Assembly: GCA_046538105.1 (NCBI GenBank)
Contig: JBKHJO010000006.1
Location: 15,409 to 79,408, forward strand
DNA length: 64,000 nt
Origin: JAWLEV01 sp046538105
GTDB lineage: Bacteria; Chloroflexota; Anaerolineae; UBA1429
Direction of reading: 5' to 3'
Position 1 is the first letter of the stretch, and each line of letters begins with the position of its first letter. The notes under the pieces were generated by a model, which saw only the letters and a list, made by a program, of their open reading frames with translations, ran no database searches and was not told the DNA's origin. Below are positions 15,835 through 24,014 of this stretch, piece by piece. Position numbers and translations under genes: made by a program.

Positions 15835-17352
15835 ATGGCTCTCTCATTGCATGAATCGGATTTTATCATCGAGCGGGACGAGGAACGGTGCATAGCATGT
15901 CGGGTGTGCGTGCGACAGTGTGCCAACGACGTGCATTTTTACGATGCTGAGGATAATCGCGTTCTCAGTCACAATGACCAGTGTGTGGGATGTCACCGCT
16001 GCGTGGCTCTTTGTCCCACCGATGCCCTTGTGGTGCGTAGAAATCCCCTGGAGTTTCGGCACCATGCCAACTGGACGGGAGAGAACCTGTACAATATTTA
16101 CAAGCAGGCAGAGATGGGAGGGATGCTGCTGACGGGAATGGGATGTGATCAACCCTATCGCATCTATTGGGATCACATGCTGCTGAACGCGTCCCAGGTG
16201 ACCAATCCCTCCATCGATCCCCTGCGGGAGCCTATGGAACTGAAGACATATCTGGGGGCCAAGCCGGAACAGGTCATCTTTGAGGAAGACGAAAATGGAA
16301 AGCCCTCGCTCAAGACAGAGGTGGCGCCTCAACTGGAACTGGAGACGCCCATCATGTTCTCCGCCATGTCCTATGGCTCCATCAGTTTCAACGCCTGTCT
16401 CTCTCTGGCACGAGCAGCCACGGCTGCAGGGACCTTTTATAATACGGGAGAGGGCGGATTGCATCCGGATCTGTATGAATATGGCTCCCATACCATCGCC
16501 CAGGTGGCCTCTGGACGTTTCGGCGTGCATCTGGGCTATCTGAATACGGCGGCAGCGCTGGAGATAAAGATAGGTCAGGGAGCCAAGCCGGGAATCGGCG
16601 GGCATCTGCCTGGCGAAAAGGTCACATCGGATGTCTCGCGCACACGGATGATACCCGAGGGGACGGACGCCCTCTCGCCCGCACCCCATCATGACATCTA
16701 TTCCATCGAGGATCTGCGGCAGTTGATTTATGCGCTCAAGGAGGCCACGGGCTATGAGAAGCCCGTCTCTGTCAAGGTGGCGGCGGTGCATAACGTGGCG
16801 CCCATCGCCAGCGGCATCGTGCGGGCGGGGGCCGATATCGTGGCCATCGATGGCCTACGTGGGGGAACGGGGGCGGCGCCGACCATCATTCGCAACAACG
16901 TGGGTATCCCCATCGAGTTAGCCCTGGCGGCGGTGGACCGCCGCCTGCGCGAGGAGGGTATTCGTCATCGCGCCTCTCTGGTAGTGGCAGGGAGCATTCG
17001 TAACAGCGCAGATATCGTCAAGGCCATCGCCTTGGGGGCCGATGCCGTTTATATCGCCACAGGAGCCCTGGTGGCCATGGGATGTCACCTATGTCAGAAC
17101 TGTTACACGGGAAAGTGCAACTGGGGCATTGCCACCCAGGACCCCTATCTGACCAAGCGCCTCAATCCCAATATCGGCGAGAGGCGTTTGGTGAACCTCC
17201 TCCGCGCCTGGTCTCTGGAGATCAGAGAGATGATGGGGGGTATGGGAGTGAACTCGGTGGATAGCCTGCGAGGCAATCGCGATCACCTTCGTGGGGTGGG
17301 GTTGAACCAGACCGAACTGGATGCCCTGGGCATTCGTCTGGCAGGGAGTTAG
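15835..17352 (+). CDS. Glutamate synthase FMN/Fe-S subunit (archaeal-type GltB central domain)
   Basis: This subunit carries the synthase site where ammonia is added to 2-oxoglutarate and reduced to glutamate. Unlike bacterial GltB it is a 505-residue stand-alone domain. At the N-terminus is a two-[4Fe-4S] ferredoxin module (Cys 19, 22, 25, 29 and 50, 53, 56, 60). The FMN-binding TIM barrel follows (MSYGSISFNA, GEGGLHPD, GAKPGIGGHLPG, AIDGLRGGTGAAP), and near its end is a further Cys cluster (417, 420, 423, 428) like the 3Fe-4S site. First gene of a five-gene operon, so electrons, glutamine-derived ammonia and the GXGXG linker come from separate proteins. Start ATG 15835, with AAGCGGGGC upstream. 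Confidence 0.92.
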   Translation: MALSLHESDFIIERDEERCIACRVCVRQCANDVHFYDAEDNRVLSHNDQCVGCHRCVALCPTDALVVRRNPLEFRHHANWTGENLYNIYKQAEMGGMLLTGMGCDQPYRIYWDHMLLNASQVTNPSIDPLREPMELKTYLGAKPEQVIFEEDENGKPSLKTEVAPQLELETPIMFSAMSYGSISFNACLSLARAATAAGTFYNTGEGGLHPDLYEYGSHTIAQVASGRFGVHLGYLNTAAALEIKIGQGAKPGIGGHLPGEKVTSDVSRTRMIPEGTDALSPAPHHDIYSIEDLRQLIYALKEATGYEKPVSVKVAAVHNVAPIASGIVRAGADIVAIDGLRGGTGAAPTIIRNNVGIPIELALAAVDRRLREEGIRHRASLVVAGSIRNSADIVKAIALGADAVYIATGALVAMGCHLCQNCYTGKCNWGIATQDPYLTKRLNPNIGERRLVNLLRAWSLEIREMMGGMGVNSVDSLRGNRDHLRGVGLNQTELDALGIRLAGS

Positions 17353-17361
17353 GGGGAAACT

Positions 17362-17820
17362 GTGAAGCGAATTGTGGTGCATGAGGAGTACTGTATCGGT
17401 TGTCGTCTATGTGAGGTACACTGTATCGTTCAACATTCCAAGTCTCGGGATATCATCAAGGCCTACAAACTGGAGCGCCCACAGGTGATGCCCCGGGTGA
17501 TGGTAGAGGAGAGCGGTCCTATCTCCTTTGCCCTGCAGTGCCGACATTGTCTGGAGCCGACATGTGTGGAGGCCTGTCCCTCGGGCGCCATGCGGCGCGA
17601 CGAGGAGACGGGTACCGTCGTACTGGATCAGGATCGTTGTGTGGGATGCTGGATGTGCATTATGGTGTGTCCCGTTGGCGCCATACAGCAGAATCTGACG
17701 GGGACGGGTGTGGCCTCCAAGTGTGATCTGTGCTATGGGGCCGAGATGCCCGTATGTGTCGCCAACTGTCCCAATGAGGCGCTGACATACGAGGAGATCG
17801 AGTCGGGAGGGAAAGCGTGA
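17362..17820 (+). CDS. Polyferredoxin subunit, four [4Fe-4S]-type Cys clusters
   Basis: A 152-residue HycB/DmsB-like electron carrier. Four Cys groups are visible, beginning with CIGCRLCEVHC at residue 11, then CRHCLEPTCVEAC, CVGCWMCIMVC and CDLCYGAEMPVCVANC. It sits between the FMN and FAD subunits of the split glutamate synthase, so it most likely wires them together. GTG start at 17362, 9 bases after the previous stop. It overlaps the next gene by four bases (GTGA). Confidence 0.88.
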   Translation: MKRIVVHEEYCIGCRLCEVHCIVQHSKSRDIIKAYKLERPQVMPRVMVEESGPISFALQCRHCLEPTCVEACPSGAMRRDEETGTVVLDQDRCVGCWMCIMVCPVGAIQQNLTGTGVASKCDLCYGAEMPVCVANCPNEALTYEEIESGGKA

Positions 17821-19097
17821 GGATACTGATTATCGGCAATTCGGCGACTGCGGTGGGGGCAGTGGAGTCCATACGACAGCATGACGAGGAAGCGGAAATC
17901 GTCGTTGTCTCGGAGGAATCCTATAGCATGATCTACTCGCGCCCCATGCTTTCCCATTACCTTGGTGGGGAAATCGAAAAGTCGCGCCTGGCCTATCGAG
18001 GGGAAGATTTCTACCGACGCTACGATGTCACACCGATCCTTGGGACACGCATCGTCGAGATAGAGCCAGAGGAACACCGCATACGCGCGGCGTCGGGCGA
18101 GACCTATGACTATGACAGGCTTGTCATCTCTACTGGGGGCACGCCGATCGTCCCACCCATCCCGGGCATGGATACTGGGGGCGTATATACCTTTACGCGG
18201 CTGGAGGACGCCGAGGGTATTATCCAGGCTCTTGAGGAACGTGCGGTTGAGCGCTGTATCGTCGTGGGCGGGGGCATGATCGGGATGAAGACTATCGACG
18301 CCCTCATGAAACGAGGTGCATCGGTGACGATACTGGAATTAGCTCCTCATATACTGGGGGCGGCCCTGGACGAGACGGGATCGCGGATGATGACGCGTTT
18401 GCTCGAGTCGGCGGGGGTGAACGTCCTGACAGAAAACACTGTGGAAGAGATTCAAAGCAGCGAAGGGCAAATAAAAAGTGTGAGGCTGCGGGATGGTCGC
18501 CTGCTCGACTGTGATCTATTGATATTTGGCATCGGCGTGCGTCCCAACGCTGGCCTGGCAGAAGAAGCGGGGATCGAAGTGAATCGGGGCATCGTGGTGG
18601 ATCAGTATATGCGGACCTCGGCGCTAGATATCTATGCCGCCGGCGATGTGGCCGAGGCCTACGATCTGGTGGTAGACATGAACCGTACCGTGGCCATCTG
18701 GCCCAACGCCTACCGACAGGGAGCCGTGGCGGGAGCCCATGCGGTGGGGGTGTCCCGTCCCGATGAGGGGGGCGTGGCCATGAACACGGTGGAGGTGTGC
18801 GGTGTTCCTGCCATGTCCATCGGCAATGGAAATGCTTCTGGGGAGGATTGCGAGGTGCTGATGGAGCATGATGCAGAGAATCACCGTTACAAGCGTCTCG
18901 TCCTGCAAGATGATCGCCTGGCGGGAGCCATCCTCATAGGCGATGTGGGGCGAGCGGGCATATATACTGGATTGATTCGGAGCAAGGTGGATGTGAGCGA
19001 TTGTCGTGATGGTCTCTTGCGCGAGCACTTTGGTCTGCTGTCGCTGCCCGACCAGTATCGGAAGCATATCGTGACCGGCTTGGGAATCGAGGTTTGA
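17817..19097 (+). CDS. FAD-dependent pyridine-nucleotide oxidoreductase of the glutamate synthase operon
   Basis: A 426-residue flavoprotein of the NADH-rubredoxin/nitrite-reductase-like family. It has an FAD motif at the N-terminus (ILIIGNSATAVGAVESI), the NAD(P) motif VVGGGMIGMKTIDAL in the middle, and the second FAD motif SALDIYAAGDVAEA. It probably plays the GltD role of feeding electrons from NAD(P)H, although its fold differs from classical GltD, which has its own Fe-S domain; here the preceding polyferredoxin may supply that. Coupled to its neighbours by overlap and short spacing. Confidence 0.85.
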   Translation: MRILIIGNSATAVGAVESIRQHDEEAEIVVVSEESYSMIYSRPMLSHYLGGEIEKSRLAYRGEDFYRRYDVTPILGTRIVEIEPEEHRIRAASGETYDYDRLVISTGGTPIVPPIPGMDTGGVYTFTRLEDAEGIIQALEERAVERCIVVGGGMIGMKTIDALMKRGASVTILELAPHILGAALDETGSRMMTRLLESAGVNVLTENTVEEIQSSEGQIKSVRLRDGRLLDCDLLIFGIGVRPNAGLAEEAGIEVNRGIVVDQYMRTSALDIYAAGDVAEAYDLVVDMNRTVAIWPNAYRQGAVAGAHAVGVSRPDEGGVAMNTVEVCGVPAMSIGNGNASGEDCEVLMEHDAENHRYKRLVLQDDRLAGAILIGDVGRAGIYTGLIRSKVDVSDCRDGLLREHFGLLSLPDQYRKHIVTGLGIEV

Positions 19098-19113
19098 GAG
19101 GGGGGGAGGAGAT

Positions 19114-20292
19114 ATGACCTGGCTGAGGGCAAAGAGCGGGACGTTTCAGGAGAATGCTTACGGGGATGACAAGGTATTCGACGCCTGTGGACTGTTTGGA
19201 TTTATAGACACGAGTGGGCGCAAGCATGATGGAGGCCGTATCGTGGAGGCCATTACCAATATGAGGGAACGGGGAAACGGCCTAGGGGCAGGGTATGCCG
19301 CCTATGGGCTCTATCCCGAGTTCAGCGAGCACTATGCCTTCCACGTCATGTGCCAGGATGAACGGGCGCGCGAGGAACTGGATACCTATCTACGGCGACA
19401 TTTCGCCGTAGTACACGACGAACCGATCCCCCACCGGCATGTGGAGGGCATCCTGGATCCGCCCATCGTATGGCGCTACTTTTTGTTCCCCCAGAGTGCA
19501 CAGATGGTGGGGCGCTCCGAGGAGGACTATATCGTGCACCAGGTAATGACCATCAACTCGCAGTTGGATAACGCTTTCGTGGTCTCCAGTGGCAAGAATA
19601 TGGGCATATTCAAGGGCGTGGGACACCCGGATGAGATCGCGGAATTCTACAAGATCGCCGACTATGAGGGTTATATGTGGACGGGGCATACCAGGTTCCC
19701 CACGAATACGCCGGGATGGTGGGGGGGTGCACATCCTTTTGGATTGTTGGACTGGTCGGTGGTGCACAATGGTGAGATCTCTTCCTATGGCATCAACAGG
19801 CGCTATATGGAGATGCACGGCTATCTGTGTACCATGCGTACGGATACCGAGGTGGTGGCCTATGCTGCCGATCTGATCATGCGGCGCCACAGGCTGCCGC
19901 CCGAGATGGCCGCCGCCGTCTTTGCCAGTCCCCTGTGGGAGGAGATGAAAGAGATGCCCGAGAGTGAGAGGCAGATGTATCGTACCATTCGTCAGGCCTA
20001 TGGCTCCATCCTGCTCAATGGGCCCTTTACCGTGATCATCGCCCGTGCGGGCGAGATGCTGGGTCTTGGTGATCGCGTTCGCCTGCGTCCCCTGGCCGCT
20101 GCCGTCAACCAGGATATCCTCTACGTCTCGTCGGAACTGTCGACCATATCCCTGGTGGACCCCGACATAGAGCATGCGTGGACACCGCTTGGAGGGGAGC
20201 CCGTCATAGGACGCCTGGGGCAGAGACCAAAAGTGCCCCGGGCCCATCGCACTGGCGAGGAGGTAGTGGAGAAGGAGGCGCTTCATGTCTGA
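19114..20292 (+). CDS. Glutamate synthase glutaminase subunit (class II amidotransferase)
   Basis: A 392-residue Ntn-type glutaminase that would release ammonia from glutamine for the FMN subunit. The nucleophile is the Cys in VFDACGLFGF at residue 25. The mature enzyme therefore needs removal of a 24-residue propeptide, as in GltB and PurF families that start inside. Other family features: HTRFPTNTPGWWGGAHPFG, VHNGEISSYG and TDTEVVAYA. The ATG at 19114 follows GGGGGGAGGAG. It overlaps the next gene by eight bases. Confidence 0.9.
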   Translation: MTWLRAKSGTFQENAYGDDKVFDACGLFGFIDTSGRKHDGGRIVEAITNMRERGNGLGAGYAAYGLYPEFSEHYAFHVMCQDERAREELDTYLRRHFAVVHDEPIPHRHVEGILDPPIVWRYFLFPQSAQMVGRSEEDYIVHQVMTINSQLDNAFVVSSGKNMGIFKGVGHPDEIAEFYKIADYEGYMWTGHTRFPTNTPGWWGGAHPFGLLDWSVVHNGEISSYGINRRYMEMHGYLCTMRTDTEVVAYAADLIMRRHRLPPEMAAAVFASPLWEEMKEMPESERQMYRTIRQAYGSILLNGPFTVIIARAGEMLGLGDRVRLRPLAAAVNQDILYVSSELSTISLVDPDIEHAWTPLGGEPVIGRLGQRPKVPRAHRTGEEVVEKEALHV

Positions 20293-21082
20293 TCGGGCAC
20301 AACTGGATGTGGCGCCCGCCATCCCCTGCGGTTCGGGGGGCGAGGCGGTGAGTATAGATGCCCCTGGCATGTATTACAAGCAGTTAAACGAGCAGATCAA
20401 GCGTCTGGCCGATAAGGGCGTCAGAGAGATAACGGTCTCTGGGCTTGCCGGGCAGCGCTATCTGGGTACAAACCTTCGAGCACACATGCGTGTCTTCATG
20501 TACGGCGTGCCGGGGAACGACCTGGGAGCATTTATGGATGGCCCGCAGATCGAGGTCTTTGGCAGCGTCCAGGATGGTGTGGGCAACACCATGAACGATG
20601 GCAGCATCGTCGTCCACGGTTCTGCAGGGGATATCGTGGGCCATTCCATGCGGGGCGGCGAGATATACATTCGCGACAACGTGGGCTATCGGGTGGGCAT
20701 CCATATGAAGCAATATGAGGATGTGCGCCCCGTTATCGTCATCGGGGGCACGGCACAGCATTTCCTGGGCGAGTATATGGCCGGCGGCGTGCTGATCGTT
20801 CTGGGCAGGCAGTTGGACAACGATGAACGCCATCCCTCTCGGTATATTGGCACCGGCATGCACGGCGGCGTCATCTATATGCGGGGTGCAGTTGATGAGG
20901 CCTTTTTGGGCCAGGAGGTGGGCATTGTGCCCATGGAGGCGGAGGATAAGGGGCGGGTAGAAGAGTATATGGGTTTCTATGCAGAGCATTTCGATATGGA
21001 CTTGTCTACATTGCTGAGTCGCCCCTTTACCAAGTTGGTACCCCTGACCAAGCGCCCCTACGGGCGGCTTTACGCGTACTGA
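20285..21082 (+). CDS. Glutamate synthase GXGXG (alpha-subunit C-terminal) protein
   Basis: A 265-residue right-handed beta-helix protein made of repeated GxxxGxxMxxG turns, for example VQDGVGNTMNDGSIVVHGSAG followed by GHSMRGGEIYIRDNVG. In one-piece GltB this domain packs between the glutaminase and FMN domains. Here it is the last gene of the split operon. Its ATG lies eight bases inside the end of the glutaminase gene, so the two are coupled. No terminator with a U-run follows. Confidence 0.9.
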   Translation: MSDRAQLDVAPAIPCGSGGEAVSIDAPGMYYKQLNEQIKRLADKGVREITVSGLAGQRYLGTNLRAHMRVFMYGVPGNDLGAFMDGPQIEVFGSVQDGVGNTMNDGSIVVHGSAGDIVGHSMRGGEIYIRDNVGYRVGIHMKQYEDVRPVIVIGGTAQHFLGEYMAGGVLIVLGRQLDNDERHPSRYIGTGMHGGVIYMRGAVDEAFLGQEVGIVPMEAEDKGRVEEYMGFYAEHFDMDLSTLLSRPFTKLVPLTKRPYGRLYAY

Positions 21083-21166
21083 GCGGATTGCGCCTTGCCC
21101 TCCTGAAGAGGGTGGAGGGAAGAGAGTAGGTGTGGTCTCTTGTGGCGCCCCCCTATGTCCGTTGAT

Positions 21167-21194
21167 GTAGAGACGCAAAATCTTGCGTCTCTAC
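21167..21194. repeat. Palindromic repeat, GTAGAGACGCAA type
   Basis: GTAGAGACGCAA and TTGCGTCTCTAC form a perfect 12-bp stem around AATC. Palindromes of the GTAGAGACG...CGTCTCTAC kind are familiar as dispersed extragenic repeats in Chloroflexota and cyanobacteria. There is no U-run, so it is unlikely to be a classical terminator. Confidence 0.6.
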
Positions 21195-21324
21195 CTTTGC
21201 GGACCTCGGGACACTGTGGTATGGCGCAGTCGCGGTATGCGCGGTAAAGATATTCCCACCCGGCCCCCAGCGAGGATTGACGGAGATCAAGAAAACAAGC
21301 GGGCAATGGGATTGTCCCGTCCAC

Positions 21325-21343
21325 CGTCGGCTTGAAGCCGACG
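21325..21343. repeat. Palindrome CGTCGGCTT-G-AAGCCGACG
   Basis: A perfect 9-bp inverted repeat around a single G, in the same gene-free gap as the other palindrome. Probably another extragenic repeat unit. Confidence 0.45.
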
Positions 21344-21652
21344 TCTATTGTCAAAAGTGCGTCAGAAACACACTCCCCCGCCTAGTTTGGCCTCACGGAA
21401 CCCGTTTCCAATGGATTCTCTAGCAGACGTGGATTTCGATCCGCGGCCGGGGCAGACGCGAATCCCCCGATTGGCTTCTTGACCTTGATGAATGCACGTC
21501 TGCACGTGTGAGCGGTGTGCAGATTGTGTGTCCCGCCGTGAACAGGTGGGGCTGGTTATGTGTCTGTGTGCTTTTCCTCTCCCGCCAGGTGAGCATTTTC
21601 ATTTGGGTATCTTGCACTAGACAGCGGCTTCCCTTCTTGTTCACTTTTCCCA

Positions 21653-21682
21653 AAGACAAGGTACCCTGTCATCCCTTATACT
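21653..21682 (+). promoter_or_regulatory. Promoter for glnA
   Basis: AAGACA (21653-21658), 18 bases, TATACT (21677-21682). The -10 is strong, the -35 partial. Start expected near 21689, about 33 bases before the glnA ATG, leaving no room for a long leader. Confidence 0.5.
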
Positions 21683-21721
21683 GTGTGCGTAATGTTAAGA
21701 TACCCTATGGAGGGAGAGATC

Positions 21722-23059
21722 ATGACAAAGCGCACGGAAGATATTCTTCGCACGGCAAAGGAAGAGCGAGTCAAGTTTGTACATCTGCAGTTCACCGACG
21801 TGATGGGCGTGGTGAAGGGGATAACCATCCCCGATCACGAGCTGGAGACGGCCCTCACTAAGGGCGTCTGGTTCGACGGATCCTCGATCCAGGGGTTTGC
21901 TCGTATCGCAGAGAGCGATATGTACCTCATGCCCGACCCGGATACGTTCAAGATCATTCCCTGGGAGGCTAAGGAGGGCGCGTCCACGGCGCGCATGATC
22001 TGCGACCTCTACACGCCAGAGGGAGAGCCTTTTGCAGGCGACCCGCGCGGTGTGCTGAAACGGGCGGTGGCCAGGGCGGAGGAGATGGGCCTTACGTATA
22101 ACTGTGGGCCTGAGCTCGAGTTCTTTCTCTTTGAGCAGGACGAGGAGGGGAACCCTGTACTAAAGCCCCACGACCAGGGCGGCTATTTTGACTATTCGAA
22201 TGACAGGGCCGTTGGGGTGCGCAAAGACATGGTCGCTGCATTGGAGGCCCTGGGCATCACCGCTGAGGCCAGCCATCACGAGGTGGCGCCTGGCCAGCAC
22301 GAGATAGACTTTCGATACGCCGATGCCGTGACGGCGGCCGACAACGCCGTGACCTTCAAGTACGTTCTCAAGGCTGTAGCGAGAATGGCGAACGTCTATG
22401 CCACCTTCATGCCCAAGCCCATCGCCAGAATCAACGGTTCGGGCATGCACACCCATCAGAGTCTGATGTGCGACGACTCGGGCGCGAACGCCTTTGCCGA
22501 TCCCGACGACGAGTTTGGGTTGTCCATCATGGCCAAGCAGTTCGTCGCGGGGCAGTTGGCGCATGCGCGGGGTCTGTGTGCGGTGATCGCCCCCCTGGTC
22601 AACTCGTACAAGCGGCTGGTGCCCGGATATGAGGCCCCCGTCTACATCAGCTGGGCGCGCATCAACCGGTCCGCCCTGATCCGCGTACCCCGGACGAGCG
22701 ACATCGAGTCGACGCGCCTGGAGTTACGCTGCCCCGATCCGAGCTGCAACCCCTATCTGGCCTTTGCGGCCATGCTCGCGGCCGGGCTTGACGGCATCGA
22801 GAGAGAACTCACCCCGCCCGAGGCCCTGGAGGAGAACCTGTACGAGATGGATGAGCAACGACGTATGGAGCGCCACGTGGATACGCTACCTGGTTCACTG
22901 AAGGAGGCGCTGGAATGCCTGGAGGAGGACAAGGTGATACAGGAGGCCCTTGGGGCGCACATCTATGAGCAGTTTAGGGACGCCAAGCGTCAAGAATGGG
23001 ATCAATATCGCATAGAGGTGACCCCCTGGGAGTTGGACCGCTACCTGCCGACGTACTAG
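21722..23059 (+). CDS. glnA: Glutamine synthetase type I (alpha)
   Basis: Makes glutamine from glutamate, ammonia and ATP. 445 residues, the length of the GSI-alpha (Bacillus-like) type. Family motifs: WFDGSSIQGFARIAESDMYL-type beta-grasp end, GPELEFFLF, NGSGMHTHQS, the ATP-site KRLVPGYEAPVY and RIPRTSD-like RVPRTSD. The Arg in GFARI corresponds to the feedback-sensing Arg of Bacillus GS. The adenylylation loop with NLY-DLPPEE of GSI-beta is absent, so control by adenylylation is unlikely. Start at ATG 21722 (MTKRTEDILR) with GGAGGGAGAG upstream, in preference to an in-frame ATG at 21683 lying on the promoter. Confidence 0.96.
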   Translation: MTKRTEDILRTAKEERVKFVHLQFTDVMGVVKGITIPDHELETALTKGVWFDGSSIQGFARIAESDMYLMPDPDTFKIIPWEAKEGASTARMICDLYTPEGEPFAGDPRGVLKRAVARAEEMGLTYNCGPELEFFLFEQDEEGNPVLKPHDQGGYFDYSNDRAVGVRKDMVAALEALGITAEASHHEVAPGQHEIDFRYADAVTAADNAVTFKYVLKAVARMANVYATFMPKPIARINGSGMHTHQSLMCDDSGANAFADPDDEFGLSIMAKQFVAGQLAHARGLCAVIAPLVNSYKRLVPGYEAPVYISWARINRSALIRVPRTSDIESTRLELRCPDPSCNPYLAFAAMLAAGLDGIERELTPPEALEENLYEMDEQRRMERHVDTLPGSLKEALECLEEDKVIQEALGAHIYEQFRDAKRQEWDQYRIEVTPWELDRYLPTY

Positions 23060-23111
23060 AGGAGGCGTGTGCCGAACACCCTTTGACTTGATTGCGAGGA
23101 GTGAACAACCA

Positions 23112-23879
23112 ATGACTGCGCAGACCATGACCGCAGAACAGATCGATGAGGCCAAGAATATCGAGTGGATCGACATAGGCGTAGAGGGGTTGCTGGAGTT
23201 CATCCCAGGCTTACCCAAAGGAGATGCCATACTGGTACGAGGGGAGCCTGGCACGGGGAAGACGATTCTCTGCCTGCAGTTCCTACACAAGGGGGCAGAG
23301 ACCGGCGAAAAGTGTGTGTATATCACCACAGAGGAGACCCCTGAGACCATACTGAGAACGGGGACCCAGCTCTGGAGCGATTTTCCCGCGCTGATTGACA
23401 GTGGTCAGATTCGGGTTGTGAACCTGTCTATCACTGCAACGTACAGCAGCGATTACTCGCTCGTGGGGAAGGATGAGGTGATGGGCATCGTCTATGAGGG
23501 GCTGGATAAACAGCCCAATGCCTCCCGCATCGTCATCGACTCTCTGTCTTCTCTTGGCAGACGTCTGTCAGATGAATCGGAGTTCAGAGAGGTCTTTATG
23601 CGGCTGCTGCTGGAAGCCAAGCAGCGTGGTGCAACAGTCGTTCTCTCGGCAGAGGGCATCCCGCTGTCTCCAGATATCACAGAGTATCTGGCCGATCATC
23701 TGATCTACCTTGACTATCACAAGCACGACGTGATCTGGACGCGAGTCTTTATCCTGCGAAAATCTCGAAGCGTGCCACTCAAGCCGCAGATCCTAAAGCT
23801 GAATATAGAACGAAATGGCTTGTCTGTGGAAGAGATTCCCATCGCCTTGAAGCCCGTCTGGTTCCAGAGCAAGATCTAA
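23112..23879 (+). CDS. Single-domain KaiC/GvpD-like RecA-superfamily ATPase
   Basis: A 255-residue ATPase with one KaiC-type domain. Visible are Walker A GEPGTGKT (44-51), the paired Glu of TTEETPE (74-75), Walker B RIVIDSLSSL near 140, and a C-terminal beta-hairpin region. The fold is known from KaiC (clock), GvpD and RadA/Rad55-like proteins, whose usual job is regulatory ATPase or oligomer formation. Placement between glnA and amtB is where many bacteria put glnB/glnK, and no PII gene is in the window. A role in nitrogen regulation is inference from position only. ATG 23112 with GAGGAG upstream was preferred to the GTG at 23067, which has no ribosome binding site. Confidence 0.8.
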   Translation: MTAQTMTAEQIDEAKNIEWIDIGVEGLLEFIPGLPKGDAILVRGEPGTGKTILCLQFLHKGAETGEKCVYITTEETPETILRTGTQLWSDFPALIDSGQIRVVNLSITATYSSDYSLVGKDEVMGIVYEGLDKQPNASRIVIDSLSSLGRRLSDESEFREVFMRLLLEAKQRGATVVLSAEGIPLSPDITEYLADHLIYLDYHKHDVIWTRVFILRKSRSVPLKPQILKLNIERNGLSVEEIPIALKPVWFQSKI

Positions 23880-23908
23880 CGCCCAGATACTCGACGTAAG
23901 ACAAAATC

Positions 23909-23995
23909 CATATAGGCCCTTTCGAGGTTGATCTCGACAAAGTGAACCTTTGGCACAAAGCGTTGTGCCTAAACTCGAAAGGGCCGTTCTATATG
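23909..23995 (+). promoter_or_regulatory. Multi-branched RNA structure in the amtB leader
   Basis: GGCCCTTTCGAG (23915-23926) and CTCGAAAGGGCC (23974-23985) form a perfect 12-bp closing stem, extended outward by ATATA/TATAT. Inside it are three small hairpins: GTTG/CGAC, AAAG/CTTT and GGCACAA/TTGTGCC with an AGCG loop. The result is a possible four-way junction. It ends about 20 bases before the amtB ATG. There is no U-run, so any control would be on translation or RNA stability. No match to the glutamine (glnA) riboswitch core could be made. Confidence 0.5.
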
Positions 23996-24014
23996 TAAAA
24001 GGGAGAAGAGAACA

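Larger units (their letters stand above)
21083..21721 (+). other. Long non-coding gap between the glutamate synthase operon and glnA
   Basis: A 639-base stretch with no credible gene. It holds two palindromic repeats (21167-21194, 21325-21343), several short CGTCTGC/GCAGACG-like elements (around 21425, 21450, 21498), and near its right end the glnA promoter and ribosome binding site. The short ORFs in it lack ribosome binding sites and family features. Confidence 0.6.

Noticed and set aside
15844..16791. 315-residue minus-strand frame over the FMN glutamate synthase gene
   Set aside because: Antisense of clear Fe-S and FMN motifs; no start signal.
21167..21194. CRISPR repeat or transposon end
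   Set aside because: Only one copy of the palindrome is in the window, without regularly spaced repeats, spacers, cas genes or a transposase.
21420..21861. Short ORFs (about 80-117 residues) between the glutamate synthase operon and glnA
   Set aside because: They have no ribosome binding site or family features, and one runs into the glnA start region out of frame.
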